The position numbers and the translations under genes were made by a program. The notes below the pieces were generated by a model. That model did no database searches and was not told where the DNA came from. It saw only the letters and a list, made by a program, of their open reading frames with translations. Source: Kaistia terrae (lineage in GTDB: Bacteria > Pseudomonadota > Alphaproteobacteria > Rhizobiales > Kaistiaceae). Taken from it: a DNA stretch of 64,000 nt. The stretch covers positions 496,001 to 560,000 of the forward strand of contig NZ_JAPKNH010000003.1 of the NCBI RefSeq assembly GCF_026344005.1, written 5' to 3'. Shown in pieces: positions 41,995 through 51,202 of this stretch; the first letter of the stretch is position 1; the number at the start of each line of letters is the position of its first letter.

Positions 41995-42612
41995 TCAGCC
42001 CTTGAGGCTGGCGGTGATCAATCGGTCGGCGGCGGCTGCGAGCGAGCGCGAAGGACCGCCCTCCCCGAATAACTGGCCGCTGGCATAGGCCCCCTCAACG
42101 AGAAGATACAACCCGTCGCCCAGCGCCTCCGGTTCCGGGGCGCCCATGGCCCGCGCCAACTCAGTCAGGCGACGGCGCAATTCGCGCTTGTTCTCGACAG
42201 CGACGAGACGTGCGGGATTGTCCCTGGCTGGAAACTCCACGGCGGCGTTGGTCATGCCGCAGCCGCGATAATCGGCACTCTGCGCGCGCTCGCCAACGCC
42301 CGACAGATAGCCGATGATCTGCGCGCGTGGATCGCCGGGATGCTTGGCAATCGCGGCGTCGAAGCGGACCCAGAAATCCGCGTCGTAGTCGCGCATATAG
42401 GCGGCAGCCAATTCATCCTTGGAGGCGAAATTGCGGTATAGGCTGGGCTTGGTTACGCCGGCCCGCTCGACGATCTCTTCAATTCCCACGGCGCGGATGC
42501 CCTGGCGATAGAAGAGTTCGCGCACGGTCGCGCGGATTCTGTCGGCGGCGCGCGGCGGCGCATCCGTACCCTTGCCGGTCTTCGCCGCTGGTCGGTCACT
42601 ACCGCTTGCCAA
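41995..42612 (-). CDS. TetR-family regulator
   Basis: The 205-residue protein has a TetR DNA-binding domain: IRATVRELFYRQGIRAVGIEEIVERAGVTKPSLYRNFASKDEL between about residues 26 and 69. The C-terminal ligand domain contains CGMTNAAVEF. The start is probably TTG at 42612, five bases after GGGAG. It is divergent from an MFS gene across 79 bases containing GAACGGT repeats, so it most likely represses that transporter and itself. Confidence 0.9.
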   Translation of the reverse strand: MASGSDRPAAKTGKGTDAPPRAADRIRATVRELFYRQGIRAVGIEEIVERAGVTKPSLYRNFASKDELAAAYMRDYDADFWVRFDAAIAKHPGDPRAQIIGYLSGVGERAQSADYRGCGMTNAAVEFPARDNPARLVAVENKRELRRRLTELARAMGAPEPEALGDGLYLLVEGAYASGQLFGEGGPSRSLAAAADRLITASLKG

Positions 42613-42631
42613 ACTTTCTCTCCCAACGCAC

Positions 42632-42691
42632 TTGACGATGTAACTGAACGGTACGTATCATAATCCATCCTGAAACGGAACGGTCAGTAAC
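42632..42691 (+). promoter_or_regulatory. MFS promoter with candidate TetR operator repeats
   Basis: TTGACG (42632-42637) and TATCAT (42656-42661) are 18 bases apart. GAACGGT occurs at 42646-42652 and again at 42678-42684. GTAACTGAAC (42640-42649) and GGTCAGTAAC (42682-42691) form an imperfect inverted pair (8 of 10). These are plausible TetR sites covering the promoter. Confidence 0.55.
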
Positions 42692-43966
42692 ATGAAGATA
42701 ATCCGCCGACGGCCTTTTGGCCAGAACTACGCCTTTGTCGTCGCCGGGGTCATCTTTGTCTGCCTGCTCGCCGGCGCGGGATTGCGCGCTGCGCCCGGCG
42801 TGATGATGCTGCCGATCGAGGCATCCTTCGGATGGAGCCGCGAGACGATCTCGCTCGCGGCCGCCATCGGCATCCTCCTCTACGGTCTGACGGGCCCGTT
42901 CGCCGCGGCGCTGATGCAAAGCTTTGGCATCCGCAAGACGCTGATCTGCGCCCTGCTGCTGATGTCGGTTTCAACGGGCGCCAGCGTCTTCATGAGCGCG
43001 CCCTGGCAGTACGTCGCCACCTGGGGCGTATTTTCCGGTGTCGCGTCCGGCTCGGTCGCAATGGTGCTGGGCGCCACGGTCGTGAACCGCTGGTTCGTCA
43101 CCAATCGCGGCCTGATGATGGGCCTTCTGACCGCGAGCACAGCGACGGGAACCTTGATCTTCCTGCCGGGGATGGCGGCGCTGGTGGAGTGGGGTGGCTG
43201 GCAGGCGGTCGTCGTCACGGTGGCAATCGTTTCCGCAGCCCTCGTCCCCCTTGCCTATTTCCTCATTCCGGAACGGCCCCAGGATATCGGCCTGCGCCCT
43301 TACGGCGCTCCCGAGGGCGAACTGCCGCCGACGGGTCCGCAGGGCAACGCACTTGCCAACGCCTTCAACGCGCTGTTCGAGGCGGCTCGCACCAAGACCT
43401 TCTGGTATCTGTTCGCCACCTTCTTCATTTGCGGCTTCACGACCAACGGCCTCGTCGGCACGCATATGATCGCGTTTTGCGGCGACATGGGCATGCCAGC
43501 CGTTCAGGCGGCCAGCCTGCTCGCCATGATGGGGCTGTTTGATCTCTTCGGCACCACGGGCTCCGGCTGGCTGACCGACCGCTACGATCCGCGCAAGCTG
43601 CTGTTCTTCTATTACGGCCTACGTGGCATCTCGCTGATGTTCCTGCCGTTCACGGATTTCAATTTCTACAGCCTGTCGATCTTCGCGATGTTCTACGGCC
43701 TCGACTGGATTGCGACGGTGCCGCCGACGCTGAAGCTCGCCAACGAGGCGTTTGGCGACCGCAAGGCGCCGATCGTGTTCGGCTGGATCGCCGCCGGCCA
43801 CCAGCTTGGCGCGGCCTCAGCCGCCTATTTCGCGGGATACATGCGGACGGTTCAGGGCAACTACCTCGATACCTTCATCTTCGCTGGCGCTACGGCTATC
43901 ATCGCAGCGGTCATCTCGTTGATGATCGGCCGTCGGAAGCGCGAGTTGGAGCCCTTGGCAGCCTGA
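42692..43966 (+). CDS. MFS transporter (monocarboxylate/oxalate-formate-antiporter-like)
   Basis: The 424-residue membrane protein has about twelve hydrophobic segments and the MFS pattern of the monocarboxylate transporter-like group: GVMMLPIEASFGWSRETISLA, VVNRWFVTNRGLMMGLLTAS and PERPQDIGLRPYG at the loop between halves, then GLFDLFGTTGSGWLTDRYDPRKLL in the second half. Such proteins move organic acids or act as exporters. Control by the divergent TetR gene suggests it is induced by its substrate. The ATG is directly after the repeat region at 42682-42691. Confidence 0.9.
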   Translation: MKIIRRRPFGQNYAFVVAGVIFVCLLAGAGLRAAPGVMMLPIEASFGWSRETISLAAAIGILLYGLTGPFAAALMQSFGIRKTLICALLLMSVSTGASVFMSAPWQYVATWGVFSGVASGSVAMVLGATVVNRWFVTNRGLMMGLLTASTATGTLIFLPGMAALVEWGGWQAVVVTVAIVSAALVPLAYFLIPERPQDIGLRPYGAPEGELPPTGPQGNALANAFNALFEAARTKTFWYLFATFFICGFTTNGLVGTHMIAFCGDMGMPAVQAASLLAMMGLFDLFGTTGSGWLTDRYDPRKLLFFYYGLRGISLMFLPFTDFNFYSLSIFAMFYGLDWIATVPPTLKLANEAFGDRKAPIVFGWIAAGHQLGAASAAYFAGYMRTVQGNYLDTFIFAGATAIIAAVISLMIGRRKRELEPLAA

Positions 43967-44090
43967 CCAGGCGGCCCTCACCGAAATTTGCGGGGGAGCG
44001 TCTGTCCATCCCGCACGTTTCGCGTGTAGAACGGTGCCGGTTCAGTCGGTTCTGGCGAACTCAACCCAAGCACCTACTAGGAGGTCGACC

Positions 44091-44576
44091 ATGTCGACAC
44101 TGCAGAAGACTCTCGTCGCAGCCGTTGTCGCGGTAGCGGCAGCCCTCCCGATGGCCAGCACGGCGCAGGCTGCCGTGAAGACAGGCGTGCTGAACTGCCG
44201 CGTCGCGGCCGGCGTCGGCCTGATCTTCGGCTCGCGTCGCAGCGTCGAGTGTGAATTCCGCTCGAACCGGGGTACCGAGTTCTACACGGGCCGCATCGGA
44301 CGCGTCGGTCTGGATGTCGGCGTCACCCGCAACAGCGTGATCGTCTGGAATGTATTCGAGCCGACACGCCGTCACGGCGACCTCTCCGGCCGCTACACCG
44401 GCGCGACGGCTCAGGCGACCATCGGCGTCGGCCTCGGCGCCAACGTGCTGGTCGGCGGTGGCCAGAACAGCGTTGCGCTGCAGCCGTTGTCGGTATCGGC
44501 ACAGACGGGTCTCAATCTCGCGGTCGGCGTCAGCTCGCTGCACCTGACCCGCGTCAAGGCGCCCGCACGCCGCTAA
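44091..44576 (+). CDS. DUF992 secreted protein
   Basis: The 161-residue protein starts at an ATG seven bases after a perfect AGGAGG (44079-44084). It has a signal peptide cleaved near AQA-AVKT (about residue 27). The mature part fits DUF992: GVLNCRVAAGVGLIFGSRRSVECEF with a cysteine pair, then glycine-rich beta strands. It is probably periplasmic or surface exposed. The family is typical of Hyphomicrobiales and has no assigned function. The strong ribosome site suggests abundant expression. Confidence 0.92.
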   Translation: MSTLQKTLVAAVVAVAAALPMASTAQAAVKTGVLNCRVAAGVGLIFGSRRSVECEFRSNRGTEFYTGRIGRVGLDVGVTRNSVIVWNVFEPTRRHGDLSGRYTGATAQATIGVGLGANVLVGGGQNSVALQPLSVSAQTGLNLAVGVSSLHLTRVKAPARR

Positions 44577-44585
44577 AACGAAAAC

Positions 44586-44610
44586 CGGCGCGTGCTGAGC
44601 ACGCGCCGGA
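44586..44610. terminator. GC-rich hairpin between converging genes
   Basis: CCGGCGCGTG (44586-44595) and CACGCGCCGG (44601-44610) form a 10-bp stem with loop CTGAG. It follows the DUF992 stop and precedes the converging GFA gene end. Confidence 0.65.
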
Positions 44611-44644
44611 TCGTTTCCGTCAATCGTCCGTGCCGCTATGTCGC

Positions 44645-45067
44645 CTACCCGACCGGCGGTGTCGAACGGCGCTTGGCGTGGGCAGGAACGCCGTCATTCA
44701 TCTCGTAGTAGTCGCCCTTGTCGGCGACAAAGATATGCTTGTCCCATTCGACGCCAGTCGGCAGATCGAAGCCGCCCATCGCGATCGCGATACGGGACGA
44801 CGCAATACTCTCCCAGAACAGCACCGAACCGCACGTCCCGCAAAAGCCGCGCCTTGCCGTCTCCGACGACGCATACCAGCGCAGATGCTCGCTGCCCGAG
44901 ATCGCGACATTTTCCCGCTCGACCGAGGTCGAAGCGAGGAAATGGCCCGTCTGCTGTCGGCACATCCGGCAATGGCAGCCGACAACCGGCGCCAGCGGGC
45001 CAGCCACCGAATAGGTAACCGCCCCGCAGAGGCAGGCGCCGGAATGAGTTTCCCCGCCTGCCACCAT
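44645..45067 (-). CDS. GFA-family protein, second copy
   Basis: The 140-residue protein has the GFA zinc ligands: GACLCGAVTYSV, GCHCRMCRQQTG and FCGTCGSVLFW. Family members bind zinc and some activate formaldehyde with glutathione, but this one's substrate is not known. The start at 45067 follows GAGG closely; a GTG three bases on is possible. It begins just past the DAHP synthase stop on the same strand and may be co-transcribed with it. It is only distantly similar to the GFA protein at 21231-21650. Confidence 0.88.
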   Translation of the reverse strand: MVAGGETHSGACLCGAVTYSVAGPLAPVVGCHCRMCRQQTGHFLASTSVERENVAISGSEHLRWYASSETARRGFCGTCGSVLFWESIASSRIAIAMGGFDLPTGVEWDKHIFVADKGDYYEMNDGVPAHAKRRSTPPVG

Positions 45068-45072
45068 TCGCC

Positions 45073-46458
45073 TCAGAGACCCGCGACGGCGCGCTGCTGG
45101 GTCACGCCCTGACGGCTCGACTTCAACAGCTCGGCGACGAGGAAGGCCAGTTCCAGCGCCTGATCGGCATTGAGGCGCGGGTCGCAATGCGTGTGGTAGC
45201 GGTCCGACAGATCCTCGTCGCTGATCGCGCGGGCGCCGCCGGTGCATTCGGTGACGTTCTTGCCGGTCATCTCGATATGAATACCGCCCGGGATCGTGCC
45301 CTCGGCCTGATGAACGTCGAAGAAGTTCTTCACTTCGCGCAGGATCAGGTCGAACGGACGCGTCTTGTAACCGCTCGAGGCCTTGATCGTGTTGCCGTGC
45401 ATCGGGTCGCAGGACCAGACGACGGAGCGCCCTTCCTTCTCAACGGCGCGGATCAGCTGCGGCAGGTGGTCGAACACCTTGTCGGCACCGAAACGGCAGA
45501 TCAGCGTCAGGCGACCCGGCTCATTGTCGGGGTTCAGCAGGTCGATCAGCTGCAACAGGCCATCGCCGGTCAGCGACGGGCCGCACTTCAGGCCAATCGG
45601 ATTTTTCACGCCGCGCATGTATTCGACATGCGCATGATCGGCCTGGCGGGTGCGGTCGCCGATCCAGAGCATGTGGCCGGACGTGGCGTACCAATCGCCC
45701 GTCGTCGAATCGACGCGGGTCATCGCCTGCTCGTAGCCGAGCAGCAGCGCCTCATGCGAGGTGAAGAAATCGGTCGAGCGGAGCGACGGCGTGGTGTCGG
45801 GATCGACGCCGCAAGCGCGCATGAACGCCATCGACTCGGAGATCCGGACCGCGACTTCCTGATAGTGATGACCCTGCGGGCTATCCTTGACGAAGCCAAG
45901 CATCCACTGGTGCACGTGCTCGAGATTGGCGTAGCCGCCCTGCGCGAAGGCACGCAGCAGGTTGAGCGTGGCTGCCGACTGGCGATAGGAATCCTCGATC
46001 CGGCGCGGATCGGGAATACGCGCCTCGGGCGTGAATTCGATGCCGTTGATGTTGTCGCCGCGGTAGCTCGGCAGCTCGACGCCATTGATCGTCTCGGTCG
46101 GCGCGGAGCGGGGCTTGGCAAACTGGCCGGCAATGCGTCCGACCTTTACCACCGGCATGGAGCCGGCGAAGGTCAGCACGACCGCCATCTGCAGGAAGAC
46201 GCGGAAGAAATCGCGGATGTTGTCGGGGTGATGCTCCATGAAGCTCTCGGCGCAATCGCCACCCTGCAACAGGAAGCTCTCGCCACGCGAGACGGCGGCC
46301 AGGCTCTTCCTGAGCTTGCGCGCTTCGCCAGCGAAGACAAGCGGCGGATAGTTCGAGAGCCGTCCCTCGACCGCGGAAAGCGCGGCTGCATCCTGATAGT
46401 CCGGAACCTGCTGGATGGGCATCGACCGCCAGCTATCCGGCTTCCAACTCGTCTTCAT
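45073..46458 (-). CDS. aroG: 3-deoxy-7-phosphoheptulonate synthase, class II
   Basis: The 461-residue protein is a plant-type (class II) DAHP synthase, the first enzyme of the shikimate pathway, joining PEP and erythrose 4-phosphate. Landmarks are [11 protein letters not shown] with the metal cysteine, [45 protein letters not shown] and [15 protein letters not shown]. The ATG at 46458 is eight bases after GGAG; the GTG nine bases upstream is less likely. All substrate-binding motifs are present. It ends six bases before the GFA gene start. Confidence 0.97.
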   Translation of the reverse strand: MKTSWKPDSWRSMPIQQVPDYQDAAALSAVEGRLSNYPPLVFAGEARKLRKSLAAVSRGESFLLQGGDCAESFMEHHPDNIRDFFRVFLQMAVVLTFAGSMPVVKVGRIAGQFAKPRSAPTETINGVELPSYRGDNINGIEFTPEARIPDPRRIEDSYRQSAATLNLLRAFAQGGYANLEHVHQWMLGFVKDSPQGHHYQEVAVRISESMAFMRACGVDPDTTPSLRSTDFFTSHEALLLGYEQAMTRVDSTTGDWYATSGHMLWIGDRTRQADHAHVEYMRGVKNPIGLKCGPSLTGDGLLQLIDLLNPDNEPGRLTLICRFGADKVFDHLPQLIRAVEKEGRSVVWSCDPMHGNTIKASSGYKTRPFDLILREVKNFFDVHQAEGTIPGGIHIEMTGKNVTECTGGARAISDEDLSDRYHTHCDPRLNADQALELAFLVAELLKSSRQGVTQQRAVAGL

Positions 46459-46594
46459 CGTCGTCACTCCACACCCTCGCCAGTCTTCGCGCTTCCTGCG
46501 CGCGTGACGAAGCTCATCAGGCCTTGAAAGGTGGTGCGTTATACACGCTCACTTCCAGCGAGGCTACGGGTGAGGCGTGGTGCTTTGCGCCGCC

Positions 46595-47413
46595 CTAAAG
46601 CAGCGAAACCGCCCAGTGCCAGAGGCGATCCTTGAAGCCGACAAAAGCCGGCGGCGGCAGGATTTCAGGCGGGACAGCCGATTTGACGCCTTCCGGCACG
46701 AGCCGGGAGACCCAGATTTCGCCATCCGTGTAATAGGGGTCGCCCTCGCCGTTGCGACCGTTCATCGTCGGGCCGATGCCGGTGATTTGATAGGTGGCCT
46801 CGACCATGCCGGCCTTCTTCAGATCATCCGTCAGCCCATCGCGCACGGCGTCGATGTCGGGGCCGATGTGATGCGTCACCTGCCCCGTATCGTGGCTGAG
46901 GCCGACGCCGCGATCGAAGGTGGCCGAGCCGAGCCAGACCGGTCGGCCCTCCTGGCCCCTGTCGAGCACATGCCAGAAGCGAACGTGATTCCGCGTGTCG
47001 GCGCTGGTACCGACCGGCCTTTCGAAGGCAAAATCCTCGCGCCTGCCGTCATAGTAGAGAGGGCTAACCGGCGCGTCATGATCGGGCCGGTCGAGAATGA
47101 CGCTGCCAATGATATCGATGCTGGAACGAAGCGTGATTGGATCGGCGGGAAACCAGCCCGCTGCGTGCATCGCCCGAAGAACGTCTTCCTTGCCGCCGAC
47201 AAGCCCGACATTCAGAGGATCGCCGGGGATACCCTGCCCGGTATGCGTTACCATCGGTCGGTCGGCGAGGCCTGGCTGGTGCTCGTAATGCGTCCAGGCC
47301 ATGGGCAGCACGACATAGGCCGCCAGCCCATAAAGCGCCAACGCGGCCACCAGGCCCGTCACCAGATTGCGGAGCCTCAATCGCCTGGAAAGACCTTTAC
47401 TCGCCGACACCAT
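46595..47413 (-). CDS. LssY C-terminal-domain membrane-anchored protein
   Basis: The 272-residue protein has one membrane segment near the N-terminus (about residues 17-38). Its outer domain resembles LssY_C: PLNVGLVGGKEDVLRAMHAAGW, DFAFERPVGTSADTRNHVRFW and GSATFDRGVGLSHDT. The domain often occurs with PAP2 phosphatases or alone, and its role is not established. The start follows no perfect ribosome site but gives the expected length. It lies downstream of the XRE-MmyB gene on the same strand. Confidence 0.85.
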   Translation of the reverse strand: MVSASKGLSRRLRLRNLVTGLVAALALYGLAAYVVLPMAWTHYEHQPGLADRPMVTHTGQGIPGDPLNVGLVGGKEDVLRAMHAAGWFPADPITLRSSIDIIGSVILDRPDHDAPVSPLYYDGRREDFAFERPVGTSADTRNHVRFWHVLDRGQEGRPVWLGSATFDRGVGLSHDTGQVTHHIGPDIDAVRDGLTDDLKKAGMVEATYQITGIGPTMNGRNGEGDPYYTDGEIWVSRLVPEGVKSAVPPEILPPPAFVGFKDRLWHWAVSLL

Positions 47414-47437
47414 CGCCCATCCCCGATCAGACGCGCA

Positions 47438-48235
47438 TCATGACGCGACTGCCAGACGACGCAAGGTCTCGGCGGTGTCGTCATCGGCCGGAAAGAAAGA
47501 TTCGATCGCCAACTCCGACAGGGTCACATCCACCGGCGTGCCAAACACCGTCGTCGCCGAAATGAAGGAGAGCGTTTCCTCGCCAAGTCGCACCCGAAAT
47601 GGCACGGCGATGCCGCCGAGATCGTCCTTCGCTGCCGGCCGGCCCGTGGCACCGGATGGATAGGCACGGAGTTCATCCAGAAGATCGGTGAGGATCGCGT
47701 CACCCGTCATGTCGATCTCGTGCGCCAGGCGTGTCAGCAGATGCGATCGCCATTCGGCCAGGTTCAATGTTCGCGGCGCCAGCCCGGCCGGATGCAGTGC
47801 CAGCCGCAACACATTGACCGGCGGCTCCAGCAAGCTCGCATCGACGCCCTCGACGAGGCGCATCACGGCCGCGTTGGCGGCGACGAGATTCCAATGGCGA
47901 TCGACGGCCAGCGCCGGATATGGCTCGTGCCCCTGGATGATCCGCTCGACGGCGCGGCGCGCGGCGGCGAAGCCCGCATCGTCGAGTTTGCGCTCGCGGT
48001 AAACCGGCGCATAACCGGCAGCGACCAGCATGACGTTCTGCTCGCGCAGCGGAACCTCCAGTTCGGCTGCGAGCTTCAGCACCATGTCGCGGCTCGGCCG
48101 CGAACGTCCCGTCTCGATGAAGCTCAGATGCCGGGTCGACATCTCGGCGTCGCCGGCAAGGTCCATCTGGCTCATGCGACGGCGTTGCCGCCAGTCGCGG
48201 ATGTGGTCGCCGATCGGGCGTGGATTCGTTTCCAT
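47438..48235 (-). CDS. XRE regulator with MmyB-like ligand domain
   Basis: The 265-residue protein combines an N-terminal helix-turn-helix (IRDWRQRRRMSQMDLAGDAEMSTRHLSFIETGRSRPS, roughly residues 12-48) with a C-terminal MmyB-type PAS-like domain marked by PYPALAVDRHWNLVAANAAV and LRLALHPAGLAPR. MmyB-type regulators bind fatty-acid-like ligands in known cases. It is divergent from an NTF2-like gene, and a perfect 17-base dyad lies between them, so it probably controls that gene and itself. Confidence 0.92.
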   Translation of the reverse strand: METNPRPIGDHIRDWRQRRRMSQMDLAGDAEMSTRHLSFIETGRSRPSRDMVLKLAAELEVPLREQNVMLVAAGYAPVYRERKLDDAGFAAARRAVERIIQGHEPYPALAVDRHWNLVAANAAVMRLVEGVDASLLEPPVNVLRLALHPAGLAPRTLNLAEWRSHLLTRLAHEIDMTGDAILTDLLDELRAYPSGATGRPAAKDDLGGIAVPFRVRLGEETLSFISATTVFGTPVDVTLSELAIESFFPADDDTAETLRRLAVAS

Positions 48236-48269
48236 GCCCCGAAATTAGCGAAGAGATGAACGCGATCCA

Positions 48270-48286
48270 ATTACCTCGGAGGTAAT
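48270..48286. promoter_or_regulatory. Perfect 17-base operator dyad between XRE-MmyB and NTF2 genes
   Basis: ATTACCTC (48270-48277), central G and GAGGTAAT (48279-48286) are perfect inverted repeats, 35 bases upstream of the XRE start and 65 upstream of the NTF2-like start. Position and symmetry suggest binding by the XRE protein. Confidence 0.75.
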
Positions 48287-48350
48287 CGACTTCATGTCCC
48301 GCGGCGGCAAATCTCCGGGCTGTCAGCAACGAAAACCACGGAGACAGACC

Positions 48351-48713
48351 ATGACCAACACCACAGCTCTCGTCGAAGCCTATATCGCCAGCTGGAATGA
48401 GACCGACGCCGCCAAGCGCCGCGCCCTGATCGCCTCAACCTTCACGGAAGCAGCGACCTATGCCGATCCGATGATGAAGACCGAAGGCCATGGCGGCATC
48501 GACCAGATGCTGATGGCCGTCCAGGAACGCTTTGCCGGGCTCCGCTTCAAGCAGGTCGGCAAGGTCGATGGCTATGAAGATCGCGTCCGCTTCTCGTGGG
48601 AGCTTGGCCCCGACGGCGGCCCTTCCCTCGCCGGCGGCACCGATTTCGCCACCATCGAGTCGGGCAAGCTCGCGACCGTTGTCGGCTTCCTGGATTTCGC
48701 GCCTGCCGGTTAG
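48351..48713 (+). CDS. NTF2-like/SnoaL-fold small protein
   Basis: The 120-residue protein fits the NTF2-like cone fold: TALVEAYIASWNETDAAKRRALI, TFTEAATYADPMMKTEGHGGID and a final strand IESGKLATVVGFLDF. Such proteins bind or isomerise small hydrophobic molecules; the substrate is unknown. The ATG at 48351 is eight bases after GGAG. It faces the XRE-MmyB gene across a dyad and overlaps the tail of the converging alkA gene by four bases. Confidence 0.9.
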   Translation: MTNTTALVEAYIASWNETDAAKRRALIASTFTEAATYADPMMKTEGHGGIDQMLMAVQERFAGLRFKQVGKVDGYEDRVRFSWELGPDGGPSLAGGTDFATIESGKLATVVGFLDFAPAG

Positions 48714-49597
48714 TCGGCGAGGCTAGCCCAGAGATGGGTGGTAGCGAGGCTTCGATGCGGGGCGAAAGCCAGCATCGAGGCCTCCTGCGCCTTGATGTCG
48801 GGCCGCTCTGAGAGACCATGCAGCCGCTGCAATGCGGTAGCGAGGCCGGAATCGCCGATCGGCGCCATATCCGGAAAGCCGAAGCCGCGCAGGAGGATGT
48901 AGCGCGCTGTCCAGGTGCCTATGCCGCGCACGGCGACCAGCGCCGTCTCTGCCTCGGCGGGGGATCCCTGCGCCAGCGCATCGAGCGAAAGCGCGCCTTC
49001 GGTGACGAGACGCGCGACACCGATGAGATAGCTGGCCTTGGAGCGTGAAAAACGCAGCGCGGTCAGATCTTCCATTTCAAGCGCCGCGACGCGCGCCGGA
49101 TCCGGATGAGCATAGAGGCCGCTCTCCGCGTGGCGCACACCCGCCCGCTCGATCATCGCGCGCCGAAGCGCAGCGGCGAAAGTGAGGTTGATCTGCTGGC
49201 CGATCACCGCCCAGCAGACGGCATCCCAGACATCGGCGGTCAAGGGAATGCGCATCCCACTGCGCGCGCCGACGATACGGGTGTTGTCTGCACGCGGCGC
49301 CACCAGCGCCTCAAAGCCGACCGGGTCGCTGGCAAGGCCAAGCATACGCGCAGCGATGGCCAGGGCTGCTTCCGGCGCGAAGGAATTGTGATCAATCCGA
49401 AGGAGCGCGACGGGCTGGTTTGGATGATCACAGTCGGCAAGATCGATGTCGAGACGATGCGCGGTCCCGTCGATCAGCAGAATCTTGGTGATCGTCCGAC
49501 CCTCGACCCGCTCGCTGACGCTGAGCTTGTCGCGACCGTGATAGGCGAGCGGGTATTCCGGACGAAAGCCTGCGGGCAAGAAAAGCGTCGACTTCAT
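48710..49597 (-). CDS. alkA: DNA-3-methyladenine glycosylase II family (AlkA-like)
   Basis: The 295-residue protein has the helix-hairpin-helix-GPD signature VRGIGTWTARYILLRGFG followed by the catalytic-type Asp in PIGDSGL, and DVWDAVCWAVIGQQINLTFA in the glycosylase core. It would excise alkylated bases such as 3-methyladenine in base excision repair. The ATG at 49597 is chosen over a GTG at 49633. The N-terminal 90 residues resemble the AlkA N-terminal domain but no Ada fusion is present. Confidence 0.88.
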   Translation of the reverse strand: MKSTLFLPAGFRPEYPLAYHGRDKLSVSERVEGRTITKILLIDGTAHRLDIDLADCDHPNQPVALLRIDHNSFAPEAALAIAARMLGLASDPVGFEALVAPRADNTRIVGARSGMRIPLTADVWDAVCWAVIGQQINLTFAAALRRAMIERAGVRHAESGLYAHPDPARVAALEMEDLTALRFSRSKASYLIGVARLVTEGALSLDALAQGSPAEAETALVAVRGIGTWTARYILLRGFGFPDMAPIGDSGLATALQRLHGLSERPDIKAQEASMLAFAPHRSLATTHLWASLAD

Positions 49598-49750
49598 TCT
49601 CGGAATTCCCCGACTGCGACCTTCGTCCGCCACTCATTGCGGCCTGCGTCCGCTAGCGCGAACCAGCGCGGCCGACGATCCGATTCTTGCTCTCGAATTC
49701 TGGAGAAAGGAAGGCCCGCTTACCTCCGCCTGTTCCTGCTCGCACAGTCG

Positions 49751-49782
49751 AAAAAGCCCTCTCCCGGATGCGGGCGAGGGCT
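49751..49782 (-). terminator. Intrinsic terminator of the gor operon
   Basis: AGCCCTC (49755-49761) with CCCG and matching CGGG, GAGGGCT (49776-49782) form a long stem. On the minus strand it ends in TTTTT. It lies 24 bases past the gor stop. Confidence 0.8.
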
Positions 49783-49805
49783 CGGTGCTTGTTGAAAGTA
49801 AAGCC

Positions 49806-51185
49806 TCAGCCGTTGCGGCGGTGGCGGACGCTCGGCTCGCGCATGGTGACGAGTTCTTCGGCGGCGGTCGGATGCAGCGCCATGGTCGAGTCGAAATCAG
49901 CCTTGGTCGCGCGCATCTTGAGCGTGATGGCGACGATCTGCACCATCTCGCCCGCATCGGGTCCGAGGATGTGGCAGCCAACGACGCGGTCGCTGTCCGC
50001 ATCGACCAGAAGCTTCATCAGCGTCTTCTCGTTGCGGCCCGAAAGCGTGTGCTTCATGGGGCGGAAGCTGGTCTGATAAACATCGACCGCAGCGAACTCG
50101 GCCAGCGCTTCTTCCTCGGTCAAGCCGACCGATCCGATCTCGGGCTGCGAGAATACAGCCTTCGGAATGCCAAGGTGATCGACGGAGATGCGCTTGCCGC
50201 CAAACACCGTATCGGCGAAGGCGTGGCCCTCGCGAATGGCAACCGGTGTCAGATTGACTCGATTCGTAACGTCACCGACCGCATAGATCGACGGCACGTT
50301 GGACTGCGAGAACTCATCGACGATCACGGCCTTGGCGCCGTCGAGCTGCACTCCGGCGTTTTCAAGCCCGAGCCCCTGCGTGTTCGGAACCCGGCCGGTG
50401 GCGATCATGACCTCGCCAGCCGGGAGCACCTCGCCATTGCGGGTTCGGGCCAGAAGGCCATCCGCCGTCTTTTCGATCGAGGCCAGCGTGTCGCCGGTCA
50501 GGACACGGATGCCCTTCTTCTCGATCTCTTCGCGCAGCGTTCGCCGCAGATCGGCATCGAAACCACGCAAAAGCGCATCGCCGCGATGGACCAGCGTCGT
50601 CTCGACGCCGAGGCCATTGAAGATGCCAGCGAATTCGACAGCGATGAAGCCGCCGCCAACCACGACGATCTGCTTCGGCAACCGCTCCAGGTGGAACGCC
50701 TCATTGGAGGAGATCGCGAGTTCGCGGCCTGCAAGATCCGGCTCGATATACGGCGTCGCCCCCGTCGCCACGAGAATGTACTTCGCCGTGACAAGGCGAT
50801 CTTCCGCCACCAGCCGCACCGTATGGGGATCGACGATCACCGCACGGCTCTGCACCAGCTTCGCGCCGGAACGCTCCAGATTGCGGATGTAGATGCCATT
50901 CAGACGATCGATTTCCGTGTCCTTGGCGGCCACGAGGCGCGACCAATCGAAGGTCGCCTCCCCCGGCGTCCAGCCAAATCCGACGGCGTCCTCAAACTCC
51001 TCGGCAAAGCGCGAAGCATAGACGAACAGCTTCTTGGGCACGCAGCCCCGGATCACGCAGGTACCGCCGACGCGGTATTCCTCCGCGACCATGACGCTGG
51101 CACCATAGCCGGCAGCAATCCGGCCGGCGCGAACGCCGCCGGAGCCGGCACCGATGATGAAGAGATCGACGTCGAACTGGGTCAT
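49806..51185 (-). CDS. gor: Glutathione-disulfide reductase
   Basis: The 459-residue flavoprotein has the FAD motif GAGSGG (12-17), the redox disulfide GGTCVIRGCVPKKL (Cys43 and Cys48), the NADPH-binding VVGGGFIAVEFAGIF region and the C-terminal interface with ALHPTAAEE, which contains the active-site His. It keeps glutathione reduced with NADPH. It is the last gene after rpiA and DUF2059, separated from the latter by 17 bases, and an intrinsic terminator follows. rpiA in the same unit ties it to pentose phosphate NADPH supply. Confidence 0.97.
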   Translation of the reverse strand: MTQFDVDLFIIGAGSGGVRAGRIAAGYGASVMVAEEYRVGGTCVIRGCVPKKLFVYASRFAEEFEDAVGFGWTPGEATFDWSRLVAAKDTEIDRLNGIYIRNLERSGAKLVQSRAVIVDPHTVRLVAEDRLVTAKYILVATGATPYIEPDLAGRELAISSNEAFHLERLPKQIVVVGGGFIAVEFAGIFNGLGVETTLVHRGDALLRGFDADLRRTLREEIEKKGIRVLTGDTLASIEKTADGLLARTRNGEVLPAGEVMIATGRVPNTQGLGLENAGVQLDGAKAVIVDEFSQSNVPSIYAVGDVTNRVNLTPVAIREGHAFADTVFGGKRISVDHLGIPKAVFSQPEIGSVGLTEEEALAEFAAVDVYQTSFRPMKHTLSGRNEKTLMKLLVDADSDRVVGCHILGPDAGEMVQIVAITLKMRATKADFDSTMALHPTAAEELVTMREPSVRHRRNG

Positions 51186-51202
51186 GAGATGGATCGATCC
51201 GT

